This document shows, piece by piece, positions 22,547-35,100 of a DNA stretch of 64,000 nucleotides. Made by a program: the position numbers and the translations under genes. This stretch comes from Cloeon dipterum (lineage: Eukaryota; Arthropoda; Insecta; Ephemeroptera; Baetidae). How positions within the stretch are numbered: position 1 is the first letter of the stretch; the number at the start of each line of letters is the position of its first letter. The notes under the pieces are model-generated. The model did no database searches. It had not been told where the DNA came from and saw only the letters and a list, made by a program, of their open reading frames with translations. The stretch lies in NCBI RefSeq assembly GCF_949628265.1, contig NC_088788.1, forward strand, positions 10,230,001 through 10,294,000, read 5' to 3'.

Positions 22547-25500
22547 ATGCTGTACCTTGAAGATTACTTGGAGAGTGAGTATTTCTGCTGAATTTTGGTA
22601 AAATTGGTCGATCTCGTGCCGACGCCATTGAAATATTTACGTAAAAGTACATCGATTTTCCGACATTCCCTAGGAAAATGGTCTTAAAATGAGACTTTTG
22701 TTTGTAAATAATCACCTTCATTGCCATATTTCGAATAAACAAACATATTTTGCGTGTAAACAATCTCTACCATATCATTAAACACTCACCTAATTCAACA
22801 CACCTTGTGACCCTGTCGTGCAGCGATTTCTGAGGAAAATTTTCAAATTTCTTTTTGGCTTGGCGCTTAAGATGGGCTTATGACTAAATTCTTCGCAAAA
22901 TTAATTGTTGCTGAGGATTTTTATGTATATAATTCAATAAAATTTATTGATTTAATCAATATTATGATAATTATCTAACTGTTTTATCAATATTATTTTG
23001 TCTAGTTTAAAATTCTTTTTAAATCGTGTTTTAGCATCTTAATGACAAGATATCTTTCAGCCAAAATATTAAAAAAAAATTTCAACAAAAAAAATTTTAA
23101 TTCATTCATTTTATCTGATTTGGAAGTTTCATTAATTAACACCAATTAAATTTTTTTTGTAACTGCAGCAGTTTGTACAAAACAAGCTGATACAAGACCA
23201 TTAAAATTACGGAGACCATCTGGAATTGACACATAAGAATTTGCAAATATTTTTTCAGTGATTGAGCATCTGCCACAAGAGCTGAGGGACAGGTTTACTG
23301 ATATGCGAGAAATGGACTTGCAGGTTCAAAGTGCGTGGACAAGGATTTGAGAATCTAACAGATTTGCTGATGAATTGAGACATTTTGATTTATCGCATTT
23401 TACTCTTGCAGATTCTGCAGACAGCTTGGAGAAACAAATGAAAGGGTTTTTCGGCAAGGCAAAGAAATTAAAGCAAGTGGAAAGAGACGTTGAGCACTCG
23501 GCTATTCTTAAAGACTATTACAAGGCTTTGGAGATTGCAGGTTATTTCTTGACCCTATTGATTTCATCAAAAGTATTTAGGGCAATTTTGATCTATACCT
23601 CTTAATCATTATAGAGGATTTAATTATAAAAATTTCCCCAACTTTCTTCTTAAGGCTAAGTTGCAGATATAATTTTTATGAATAAGAAAGTATGGGTGTA
23701 AAAACGTAAACCACGGAATTAAAAAAAATCTAATTAGCAAAGTGAAAAAAATATTTGCTAGTAGCACGTCTGATCTTCTATGATATGGAATCTCAATGAA
23801 GGGTTTAATTTAAATTCATTAGAGAGGTTGTACCACAGAGAGTGAGTGGCGGCATTCCTGATATTCATATCTGGCTTTTATCTTTTGAGTGCGCTTAGAA
23901 ATCGTGATCAGGCAGTCATTCTATTACGGATATGGAGGCAAAATCTTCTAAGATTTTTCTGCTAGTGAAGAGTAGAATCTGAGGGGCCAGAAAACTAGAA
24001 CGTGCTGGGTGGTAAATTATTTTTTTAAAACCCATATCGATTTGAAATGGTCATAGAATTTAAGAAGGAAAAGCCATTTGTAATTTAATTTTACGTTCAA
24101 TATTTTTCTTGGAAGCTACTGATTATTGTATTCAAAATTCGAACTTTTGATTACCTTTAAGTGGCAGTCAAAATAGGTTTTCCTGATTAAAATTACAGGA
24201 TTTACAATGAAACACAAGTAGTGAACATGCCGTTATAAAAATTCAAACGTTGAATTAAATGCAATTTGCTTGACTTAATCCGGCTGTGTTGGGTATAGAC
24301 ATCATCCTTTTTGATAACATGGGATGTGTGTATCAGATGCCATGGTATTGCCCGCATTTGGAATCCCGGAAATAAGCAAAATTGTGAAATACCTAATATT
24401 GTGTTTCCCGAGAAGACTGCTGATGTTCACTTATTAATTTGTACAATTTTATTTAACAGATTCTGTAAATTTTCAGTATATTTCCTTAAGAATCTGTGAG
24501 ATTTGCACATGCTGTCGGCTGTTACACTTGAAATTATCATAAAATAACGCAATTATTTTTAAAACTTTCAGGGGGAGGCAGAATGTTTAGCAGTGTCAAA
24601 GCTGAAATTACTGGCTTCTTGGAGTAATCGCTCAATACCAATAGATAGCTTCTCATTTCCAGATGCTCCAGCTTCAAAATCTTGTGCTGAAATGCTCTGG
24701 AAAAATCAATTTTTATTGTAAACGCATTTTCTCATCGTTTATTGATTTAAAAAATACTACCCTGTTCAAAATTAAGAGAATTGTATGGGAAAAAATATTG
24801 AAGAGCGGTTTTTTGGTAATTTTGTCGCTCTTTAAATTCTCGGGCTTCTCAAGCAGGGAACAGAATACTAAAATTCAATTTGAAAAGTCAAGTATATTTT
24901 GCTGGGGGCCAATTATTCCCCACCTATTTGTACCAAAGTGGGTTTTCATATTTTTATCTGTCATAAAGACAATTGAAAAGGGCGGATATATTTCCGGAAT
25001 GAAACCAATAGACTGTCCTTTTGTCAATTCCTCGTTTAATATCCACCATTTTAATTTAAAATGATTAAAATTCTTTAATTACTCTACTTGTCAAGCGTAT
25101 TAAGTAGCTAAAGTATAGGACTGTGGGAGTTAGGATAGGGTACCAATTAAAAGAGGAGCTCAAACATGACCTGCAAATGAACCTGCATTTATAACGCTCT
25201 AATTACAGATGAAAAGGTTTCGCTCGCAGGCCAAATCTACGATTTGGTTGACCGATACCTGCGAAGACTGGACCAAGAGCTTCATAAGTTCAAATTGGAG
25301 CTGGAAGCCGATAACAAAGGGATAACAGAAATACTCGAGAAAAGTGGGTCTAGGAGCCATGATTTACTTGCTGAGCATATTTATGTGTTTTCCATGAATT
25401 AGGGTCTTTGGAACTCGACCAACCGGTGCAAAGCGCTCAGAAAGAGAACCGATATAGTTTTGGCATGCAAAGGAATCCAGGTTTGTAGACCCCAAAAAGT

Positions 25501-28500
25501 ATATGTGCGGCCGAATTTTATGGACTGATTTCTCGGTAAAGCTGAAAAAAGATCGAGTAGCACTCCACAAGCGTTGCTTGAGAAAAAAGTTGCCGTGGAG
25601 CGAACCCCGAGCGGCTCTGGCTCGCAGCACGCGCACCCGCAAATCGAGGCTAGGCCGCTGAGCAACAGCGTGAGCATGCTGTCCTCGCAGCAACAGCAAC
25701 AGCAGACGCCGCAGCAGATCAACTTCTCCTTAAGCCACATCGGCGCAGGAAGCTCTGCTATCGCAGCCGCGGCGTCGCAAGCCATTGCTGCCACTCAGCA
25801 AGTAATGAACTCTGGGACGAAAGGGGTAGAGGCTTTATTTCGGGTTCTCCTTTTACAAATCGTGTTTTGCGTGCATATTTTGCATTAGCCCTCTCCAGCA
25901 TAATGTGATGTTGAGTTCATGTTTAGTCCACTGGATTTCAATTTTTTTTTGCTTGCGATTTGAAATACGATTTTTTTTTTAAAAAAAGAGTGCATAGAAT
26001 GACGTCTGCTGTTTGTGGATTCATGATAGTTAACTTCGCTTTGGAGTTGGTTTCTTTATGGGAACAACTTGCATGATTTTAACAGGATTAAACACATCGT
26101 CCTGGTCCCGGCAAAATTGCGTAACTTTCAACAACCAAACGTGAATTTCCTTTTTCAAGAAAAGGTCAACAATCAATTCAACAATGAAAATTTGGGTGTT
26201 TGTTGAACGTTGCTCAATTTTGCCGGGACCAGGACGACATATATTTAACCAATTCAAAACATTTTTAGTGAGTGAGAATAGAAGTTGGTTGAGAGGAGAG
26301 CTGTCTAATGTTTGGCGGTTTTTTCCTCTTAATTTTTGTTGGTCCAAACATTTGTCTAAAGGAAGCTAATTTTTTTCGTTTTAACTAGACCGCGTGGAAA
26401 GTTAAGGAATGAGATGCCTTGACCGATTATGACTCCTGTAGAAACAGATTGAGAGCATTCCTTTGTTCAAAATAGAAATTTTCTACTTGCTTGTACAGGA
26501 TTTGAAAATTTAAATAAGTTGCAAAGGGATGCGAATAAATAAAAACAAACCCAAGCTACAATTGATTGATATTCGAATTTCTGGAAAATTTATTGAAGCT
26601 TTCAACTCCTGACCCCAAAAGCAAATAGAAAGTTTCTACTTCCAACTAATCATAACTTGTTTTTTTAGCTTTTTTTTAACCACATATTATCGTCTTGGTG
26701 CATAGCTCAACAAACAAACTCAAATTTCAATGTTGCAAGAAAAGGGCAACCATCAATTCAACAAAGACAGAAAGAAGCTGTGCGCAATTTTTACAGCACC
26801 AGGAGAATTTAAGTTAATTATTGAGTCCTCAACAAGGAATTACTTCCCTACGTGAATTTTAATCAAATTAATTTTTTTCCAAGCCCTTTACATATAGTCG
26901 GCCTGTGTAGTTTTAAGTCTAGAAATTCCGATTGAAACGATTGGAGGTCTTTTGAACGGCAAAACATTAGGCCAAAATTACAGAAATGCGGAAAAATCTA
27001 AAATTATATTTTTTAAACTTGTTTTTTCTCTTAAAGTGTCAATATTTTTGATTTGATACGAAATTTAAGACCCGTCAAATCAAAGTTTTTAGATTTTCAT
27101 TTAACTTTTGTCATCAAAAGAGTTAGAGATTAGAGAAACTTTAAAAAAGTGTGGTCTTCAGGAAAATTCGCCTGTTTGATCAGTTATTGTTTCAAAATAA
27201 TGTATTTTCAAGTCAAATTTGTCTTTTAAAAATGCGCCTTTCATCTCTGAGAGAAAACCGACTAAAATAACAACTAATTTGGTCTCAAATATGGACTAAA
27301 TCTACCAAGTCTTTAGGAATGATGTCTTTCGTTTGACTAGACCATCTAATTTCCTACCTTACTGTGAAAAAATGTCATGAAGCAATCAACAATCTCTGAC
27401 TCAAATTAATTTCCCGAGCAGCTTTGATTCTCGTTAATCTCGTCAGGGCATGCTTTTAGGAAAATAATTTTGAATTACACTTGTTTTGAAAACATTAGGA
27501 AAAAAATACGCTTAAGAACTATAAATTTCCAACGCAACTTTGCTGATGGCTCTAGTAAAACTAATTTACTTGCATTGTATTAATGAAATATTTTGAAGAA
27601 ATTGCGCAACTAACGCCATCATTGTTTTCTTTGTTCCGCAGATGCAGCAGGGCAGAAGAACAGCAAGCCTCAAGGCAAGCTACGAGGCGATCAACACCGG
27701 AATCAACCCCCACGAGCTCAGCATTGGCCGAGAACTCGCTGGTGCAGCGCAATCCGCCATTGCAGCCGCGATTTTGCCTGAACAGCCCAAGAAACAAAAG
27801 AGGTAAAGCGTCATTCTTCAACTCTAAATTAAAACAGATTACTTCAGTATAAAAATAATGGAAATTTTAAGAAAAATATTGGAATGCAAATGAAATATTT
27901 TTTTATTAGCTGCTATTTGCATCTACATAACATAAATAATATTTCAATTTAATGAAACAATTCAAAAGACAACGGTGTATTTATAAAATATACAAATATA
28001 GCAGGAGGACCAGCACTGCTGCATCATTGGTCAACGCGTCTGCAAACCCGGCTCCAAGTGCGTCAACTCTAGCTTCGTCCACAATGCTCTCCATGACTGT
28101 TGAGCCGTCTCCGCCCACAGCGTTGACTGATGAGGTATACGACACCGTTACTGATGGCAACGCTGACAACACCGACTGGAACTACGACCCAAACGAGCCC
28201 CGGTACTGCTTCTGCAATCAGGTGTCCTACGGAGACATGGTTGCTTGCGACAATGAAGAAGTGAGTATTTTTTTATTCCATGTTTTTTTTACTTAAAACT
28301 TTTCTCCGGCTAATAAAAGTTGTTGCATTGCCAAATTAGGAAAAAATAACTTTGCCTTAAATTTTCTTTTTAAATTAGAAAAGAGCTTAAGTTTCCCTGG
28401 GTTACGGTTTAAATTTCTGAAAAATTAAAATACTAATTTAATGATTTTTTTATTTTAATTTAATCTCCTCTTGTATTTTTTATTTTCAAAATCTATTCAG

Positions 28501-28671
28501 ATTAATAATTATTTTCTTTGTTTAAATTTGCTAACTATTGAATTTTCCGAATTTCAGTGTCCTTTCGAGTGGTTCCATTATCCATGCGTCAACATCACAG
28601 CGCCACCCAAAGGAAAGTGGTACTGCAATCGGTGCACTCACCATATGAAACGTCGCGGATCTCGCAAATAG
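22547..28671 (+). CDS. Ing3: ING3, PHD-finger subunit of the NuA4/TIP60 acetyltransferase complex
   Basis: ING3 reads H3K4 methylation for the TIP60/NuA4 histone acetyltransferase in the nucleus. Exons: 22547-22574, 23259-23330, 23412-23540, 25209-25343, 25403-25480, 25542-25801, 27642-27802, 28005-28260, 28558-28671. Total 1233 nt, 410 aa (human about 418). The N-terminal ING domain begins [20 protein letters not shown], with REMDLQVQ and [20 protein letters not shown]. The middle is Ser/Ala/Gln-rich and disordered, then [13 protein letters not shown]. The C-terminal PHD finger has the full C4HC3 zinc set: C356, C358, C369, C374, H380, C383, C396, C399. The methyl-lysine cage residues Y355 and W378 and the acidic D365 are present. 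It ends in a basic tail, KRRGSRK. The long introns at 23541-25208 and 25802-27641 are AT-rich; the second holds two MITE copies. It is divergent from VAC14 and convergent with the downstream carboxypeptidase. Confidence 0.97.
26098..26236 (+). mobile_element. MITE copy 2, complete
   Basis: A 139-bp element with terminal inverted repeats CGTCCTGGTCCCGGCAAAAT / ATTTTGCCGGGACCAGGACG. It is flanked by the 4-bp direct repeat ACAT (26094-26097 and 26237-26240). It has no open frame of note and lies in an ING3 intron. It is one of five family members in the window. Confidence 0.85.
26691..26805 (+). mobile_element. MITE copy 4, degraded
   Basis: A shorter, diverged relative 450 bp downstream of copy 2. 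It keeps AAGAAAAGGGCAACCATCAA and AATTCAACAA in the middle and the ends CGTCTTGGTGC and GCACCAGGAG. It lies in the same ING3 intron. Confidence 0.65.
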
Positions 28672-29196
28672 GCTTCATTTGTTTATTTTTTTTATGTTGT
28701 TGTAACAACTACAGTCAGCAAACCAGGCTACGTGCTGCAAGTTGATTCGCAGCCAGTGGCGCATACCATTCATCCTCGCCCGTCCAAAAGTGCCAGGTTA
28801 CATCGACCCAGCGGCAATGAGCGAGGGTTAGCAAAGGACGTGAAACTGCAGGAAAAGATGCGGTGGCGAGCGTAGAGAGAAGGATAGAGGAGGATTCGAG
28901 CGGCTGCCGAAATGCTGCAATTTACCCGCCTCTCCTGGACACCAAAATCTGTGGTGTTGCAGAATGTAACATATATTATGTAGATAATCATTACTGTGTC
29001 CCGATGTGGTGCACAAATTCACGCTTATGTATCCTTAGGTTCTGTCACTTTTTGACGACAGTCGAAATTTGCAGTTTGTTTTGCAAGATTAATCAAAGCA
29101 AATGATGTAAATAAATGATTCAGTTTAATACTATAAGAAAATCAGACACTCTTTAAATTACACTCGCAACAACGTCCATTTCGTTGGCACACAAAT
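28672..29196. other. ING3 3' UTR and convergent 3' end of the carboxypeptidase
   Basis: AATAAA at 29110-29115 on the + strand is the likely ING3 poly(A) signal. On the - strand an ATTAAA variant at about 29124-29129 could serve the carboxypeptidase whose stop is at 29197. The two mRNAs therefore probably overlap or nearly meet. Open frames in both directions at 28770-29100 are unlike any protein I know. Confidence 0.5.
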
Positions 29197-32100
29197 TCAG
29201 TTTCCAGTTCTCTTATTTAGCTGATTATTGGCATTTGGTTTCGCGACGACAATGCGTATTGGCTGGCCTCTCTTCACGACGCCTTTATTCTTGGCGCCAG
29301 TCGCTGAAGCATTCACAGGCTGGCTACTCGCGGGGTTTGGTTTTGGTTTCGTGGCAGAGGACTGCGCTGGTTTTGGCTTTCTGGCCGCGGTCATCCAACT
29401 GGGATGATACTTCTCCACGTACGCCTCGGTCATTGCTTTGATGCCAGCAAACGTTTCTTTGCCAGTTGGAGTGATTTCGCTGGCAGGCAAGAGGAATCCG
29501 CTATCTCCTTTGTCGGGTAGTTCGACAGTATATGCATACTTGATTCCAGCGACCGCTTTGGCCCAGTCATCTGCACTGCCTGCAAAGACAATGTTATGTT
29601 TGATTAGTCTCAAACTTAAAAAGTTTTTAACGGTTGATCGGAGAGCAAAGAAACTAAACATATTCTGACAGCTGATTTTTTTTCACACCATCAAGTTGAC
29701 AAATATTTACTCGCATCACTCATTGTTACCAAAACAATTATGTTAATTTATTCTTCATTTTCATTAAAACGTTGAGTCCTACTTAATGTTGCCTTGCCGG
29801 TTTTAACTAATGGGTTTTAACCGTTCTAACAAGTCATTTTTCTTCCACAAATTTCCCTATTAACGAGCCCATATCTCAGGAAAAACTGCTCTTGTGTTTC
29901 CAACGATTCATTAACTTTTGCACTTCTTAAGATCAAGTCAAAGTCACAGTTAAGAGAGAAGATAAAAAAGTAGAAACAATTAATTAAAAAAACCGCGGCA
30001 AATTTTGCAATGTAATATATTATATGATGCTGAATTTTTCCTCCAGTGACGCAAGATTTTTTAAAAAAAAAATCAGACTAGAGACGTTCAATATAGACAT
30101 ACGATTCAAATGCTCCTGCACAAATAATTAAATTATTATATTAACTTAATTTTGTTTAAAATTAAAAAAAATAAAACCAATTAATCTTGAGTGTCTTCTG
30201 CATTAAGATGTACGCAAAAAATCTGCACGATTATGTTTGAATTTGTTTTGAAAAATTCAGACTAAAATTTATCAAGGAAAAGAATCCATGTGCAGGGTGT
30301 GAGTTAATTTAAATATATAAAATTATTTTCTTTGCAATTAATTCACTTTGAGCCTACCAATCGTCATTATTTGTTGCATAAGGACACGTGTCCATTGTCC
30401 AATCTTTTTTTTAAACTGAAAATAATGTTCCTTGCATTTTCTTAATCATATATTTAACTACCTGCAGAATGGTAAAGCAGCTTCGTGGTCGATCCGATCT
30501 TGTACTTGGTGCCTCTGAACTTGGCAATCGCGTCGGTGGCCTTCTTTCCCATGCTCATAAGGTCGTCAAAGTCGGCCACCCTCTCAGAAGTGTAACTCCA
30601 CGGCAGCAGCCACATTTGGCCAAAAGAGTGGAGAGTGAGGAAGAATTTCATGTTCACCATGTTATCGAGCAAAAAGTCGGCAACCGCCTTGACCTCGGGC
30701 TCCGAAAATGGCTTGGGCCCGGCGTAGGTGTCCGAGCAAGGGCTGTCCGAGGCGCCTTGCTTGCTCCACTGGAAGTCCCAGTTGCGGTTGGGGTCGACGC
30801 CCACATCGTCGCCGCAGAAGTTGAAAAGGTCGCCCCACAGGGCCCGACCATCGTCCTTGTTCTTGGAGCGGGTTTTGCGCCACAGGCGGTCACTCGTGTG
30901 CGAGTACTCGTAGCCGTCCGGATTGAGCACAGGCATGATGTACCAGTCAAAGGAGTTGACTATTAGTTGGTTTGTCTTCGAGTACTCGGCCAGTTGCTTC
31001 ATTATGTAAGTGGCCACAGCAGGGGAAATCCACTCGCGAGCGTGTGTGCCTGAAAACACAGTTGTTGCAGCTTTAATAATGCATTGCTCTGCTTTCAAGA
31101 TTGACGCCGATGACATATAATTCTATTTCTGTGCAGCTTAATTTTTTATATTCAGCAAACGACATTTCAAAGAACGTGTTTGGGTTAAAAATAAATCGAG
31201 AACTTGCGGAATATGGCTTTAAAGTCTTTAATAATAATAATAAAAAAACGACGAGGAAATTAAGGGCAGCGCTTGGCTCAGCTGTCCTGCATATTTAAAA
31301 ATTAGGAAATTTAACTATTTTTTGTTGATTACATTAACATAAAATAAGCAATATTTGTTCCTATCATCCTCTGGATGTTCCATTATTTATTTTTTTCTTC
31401 CAATTGAAAAGTTTGTGCATAAAAGATATTATTTTCATTATTTACCTTTTAAAATGTTAAAAATTGATTTAATTTACTATGTGGAGACAATAACCTAATC
31501 CCTTTTTCTGCTCAGAAATTTGAATGTGAAATTTTTAGAAAACGTAGGTAAAAATTAGTTAACAACCTTCATAAAATTCAATTCAACTCGTTACACTAAC
31601 TATTCTATATCTAAGGCAAATTCCGTAATTAGCATTATTTACTTAATTTTCCATGAGTGCTTAGCGTGTTTAGTATAGCCGATCTGACTTACAATTAGGA
31701 ATTGTTCCCCTCGTCCTCTGGAAGTTCCTTTATTTTATTTTCTAACAATCGAGAAGTTTTTATAATGAAGATATTTTATTGATTTTTTTCATGTTCCTTT
31801 GGTTTTGGTTTGGTATTCAAAAAGTTTCATTTATTTTTCTAATTGAGAGGTGGAAAAGGAGTTTTTTAAAAATTAATTTTGACCTTTTAAATTCCAATCC
31901 TGAGACGTTTTTCACCCAGAAATTTTTATCTGAGGCGATTAAAGAAAATTACCAGTTTAAAATAAAAATATTTATCCTAAAAAGAGTTTTGGTGGCATGA
32001 TTTGGACCCATACACATCTTAATTCCACAATAAAATGCATATAAATCAGTTTAATTTCTTCACTCACCACCATCAATCCAAATGGCTGGTTTTGCTGTTA

Positions 32101-35100
32101 CATTTTCGGCTTGGCCAGTCGAGATCTTGAGCACCCTCAATGACAGTCCTCTTGTCGACTTGCCAATTTTGATCACAGACACCTTATCAGGGTATTTCCT
32201 TTTTAAGTGGTCCATGTAATTTAGAATATCTGACATAGAAGAAAGACATTATTTACTTCTGCGTCCAAGCGAGAATGCTCATAAAAATGTGTATACCTGA
32301 GTATCTGTGGTATCTTATCCAGGTCATCGTGTGGCCAACCTCGTTTATAATAGCGTCTCGCTGCTCCTTCATCATTTTTGGGTTTGCGGCTCCGATCATT
32401 TTCTGCAAAGGAAACAAATCGAGGAAATTACATTTCGCAAGAAAAGAAAAGGGAGCAGATGATGTATCAGGGAAACCCCCTTCACGTCGGCTGCCAATTC
32501 ACAGTTACTTATTCATTATTTATGCAAATGAATTGTTCGTCTCTCCAAATGAAATATTCCTCATTCCCAAGCGTTTTTGTTTCTAACACAAATTCGTTGC
32601 AGTGGGCATCAGAAGAGAGTTGCGAAAAGTGCAAGTACGTAACTGATTTCGCTTGGCGTGACTGTTGCTTTTCATCAGCAGCGAGATGAGAATTTCACCG
32701 CACTTGCACACCAAAGTGCCATCATTACGCTCCATCTGCAGCCCGACAGGAGCACAAAGGCCCAAGGCGGAGCTGCGTTATATCGGACTAATGAGATGTA
32801 GTGAATGCAGCTTATGCAGATGATACGTTCTGACACGCGCCTCATAGAGAATAAAAAGCGATACGCGGAAAAGCTGTGTTGCGGTCGGATGATTATTTCA
32901 GCCTCAATATCAACACGGCATTATTTTTCGGTGATAGTTTGTGGCGGATTCGATGCTATGGTCTGATTATCAGTTGTGAAACGTAGACATTATTACGTCT
33001 GGATTTGGCTTCTTTTTTAAAAAATGATCTGCAATGAAAAATTCTATTTTTTTAAAAAAAAAATTGGAAACAATTTTTTTTCCAGAGCGTCGTTTGAATT
33101 TTCGGAAAAATCAGGTCGGAGTTTTGCATAGCTGGGTAATATTTACCTATTGAAAATTCATGTCACTGAAGAAGACTTATTAATCTTTCAATTTGTACAC
33201 AATTGCTGGAGAGCAATCGAAATCAAGGGGAAAATCACTAACTGACAAAAACCTTTTAATTTTTCGAGTAATTTGGCAAAATCTGAAATTAAAGAGGATT
33301 GCTACATACTGCAAAATCCAAGAAAATCCTTGTTGCCAATGCATGAACCAAAATTAAAGCCAAAATTGACACATGTAGCACAGTATTTTTTTTTATTTAA
33401 AGTGGCTGCAAAGTTATAACATGCTGTTCAAATGGTAAGAACTGTCTCCCTACTTGAAATCTAATTTTATTTCAAAATAATGAGTTTCCTCAAAAAGTGT
33501 CGTACACTGTTGCATAGATCTTGACAAGAGGAATTGAAATCTGCCAGGAAAATGGGGTCAAGCGCTGTGAATTTTGGAGAAATTTTGAAAAAAAAAGAAT
33601 TTTTCTGTATATTATTAAGGTCCTTTTTTTGATTGTTGCAAATTGTAGAAGAACAATTTTTTTATCTATCATCTACTTATTGCATCCAACAATTCAAATA
33701 GTTTTCAATTGTTGCTCTGTATCAATTTACTTTAACTGTTACTTGTTCATGATGTGATAATTGCGTATTGTAGCAGATGAATTGCATAAACAATGGATTC
33801 AATAATGGATCGCTTGCTGACTGTGCAAATTTTTTCATTGCTGTCTTTAGCGAGTGGTTTATAGAGCTATTGTTTGTGGGATTTAGCAACAGTTTATCTC
33901 CACAATGGCAATAATTCAATCAGGACCAAATGAACAATTAAATTTTAGACATTGCCAAAATTTTTAATTGATATTTCGCATGATTTCGGTTCCTCTCGTC
34001 ACGGTCTATTCGGTGGTGTGCGAATTATGAGCAAAATTTTTATTTTCTGCTGAAATAAATCCTGATTTTCTTTAAGGAGACACTGTGCTCACCGCTTGAT
34101 TGAATCTGCAAACTTTAAAGCCGATTTAAACGGCATTTTTCAGAGAGTATATTTAAAGTTAAGTTGAAAATATTTTTCACAATTTTAATTTACTTAGATT
34201 AAATCTCAATTTTGTTGTTGCATGAGTCTAGGTTAACTGCATTTAATTAAGTTACTAGGATTTGGTCATTTTCCGTACTCTAGTGACCTACTGATTTTGA
34301 AATTTAGTGCAAAGAAGACCACTAATTGCAGCATAATAGACGCATGCAGGCGCGGCCTACCGGAGCACACACGCGTTGCTAAAAAAAACTGTACCTGACG
34401 TGCGTTGAGGAGTTGGCCATCAGATTAGGCCGGCTGGCACACACGTGGATACACACTAATGATGCCAAGAAAGCCAGGGTCGGACCTCGCACTCTTTTAA
34501 TGATTTTTACCGTTCTATTCTCTCCACGCATTATTTTACTCTGCACTTCAGGCCAGTTAAATTAGTGTGTCAAAAGAGCCACGAATTTGGCACAGGTGCA
34601 ATTTTTTCAATCGGAATGCGAAGTGTACACAACCGAAAATAGGATTTTTTTAAATTTGTTATGATGATGACCCACAATGCCTGGCTTTTATTGTTTGCCT
34701 TTTTTATTAAATATCCCGTGTGAGATGAGGAAGTAACAGTTGTTGTTGTTAATTATGCCCGGCTACAGTTTTTTTCGAGGAAATGTGTGTTTTGTACCGC
34801 ATTTTTAATTTCACACCGTGCGGAGCTGAGAGAAAATTGACAGAACGTCAGACCTGTTAAAATTGGCGTGGGTGGCGGAAAAGGGGTCAGGCGTGCGAGA
34901 CGCACAAAATTTAATGAATGAGTACCGCTTTTATGTGCCGAATTACAGCCTTCTTTGAGAAAAAACACGCGTCTGTAGTCTGTACGATGTCTACAGAAGA
35001 TTTTGATTATTTGTTCGTAATTTTCTGCAAATATTAATTCCCCAAAGTGTTGATGTTGATTTATGGAAAAGCACTTAGCCAAATGAGCAGACACAAAAGA

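Noticed and set aside
22320-22763. 147-codon open frame on the - strand
   Set aside because: It overlaps ING3 exon 1 and the divergent promoter, and has no family similarity. The true signal is MLYLEDYLE on the + strand.
30469-30966. 165-codon + strand frame
   Set aside because: It is the antisense shadow of the large CPB-like catalytic exon, whose - strand product has all active-site motifs.
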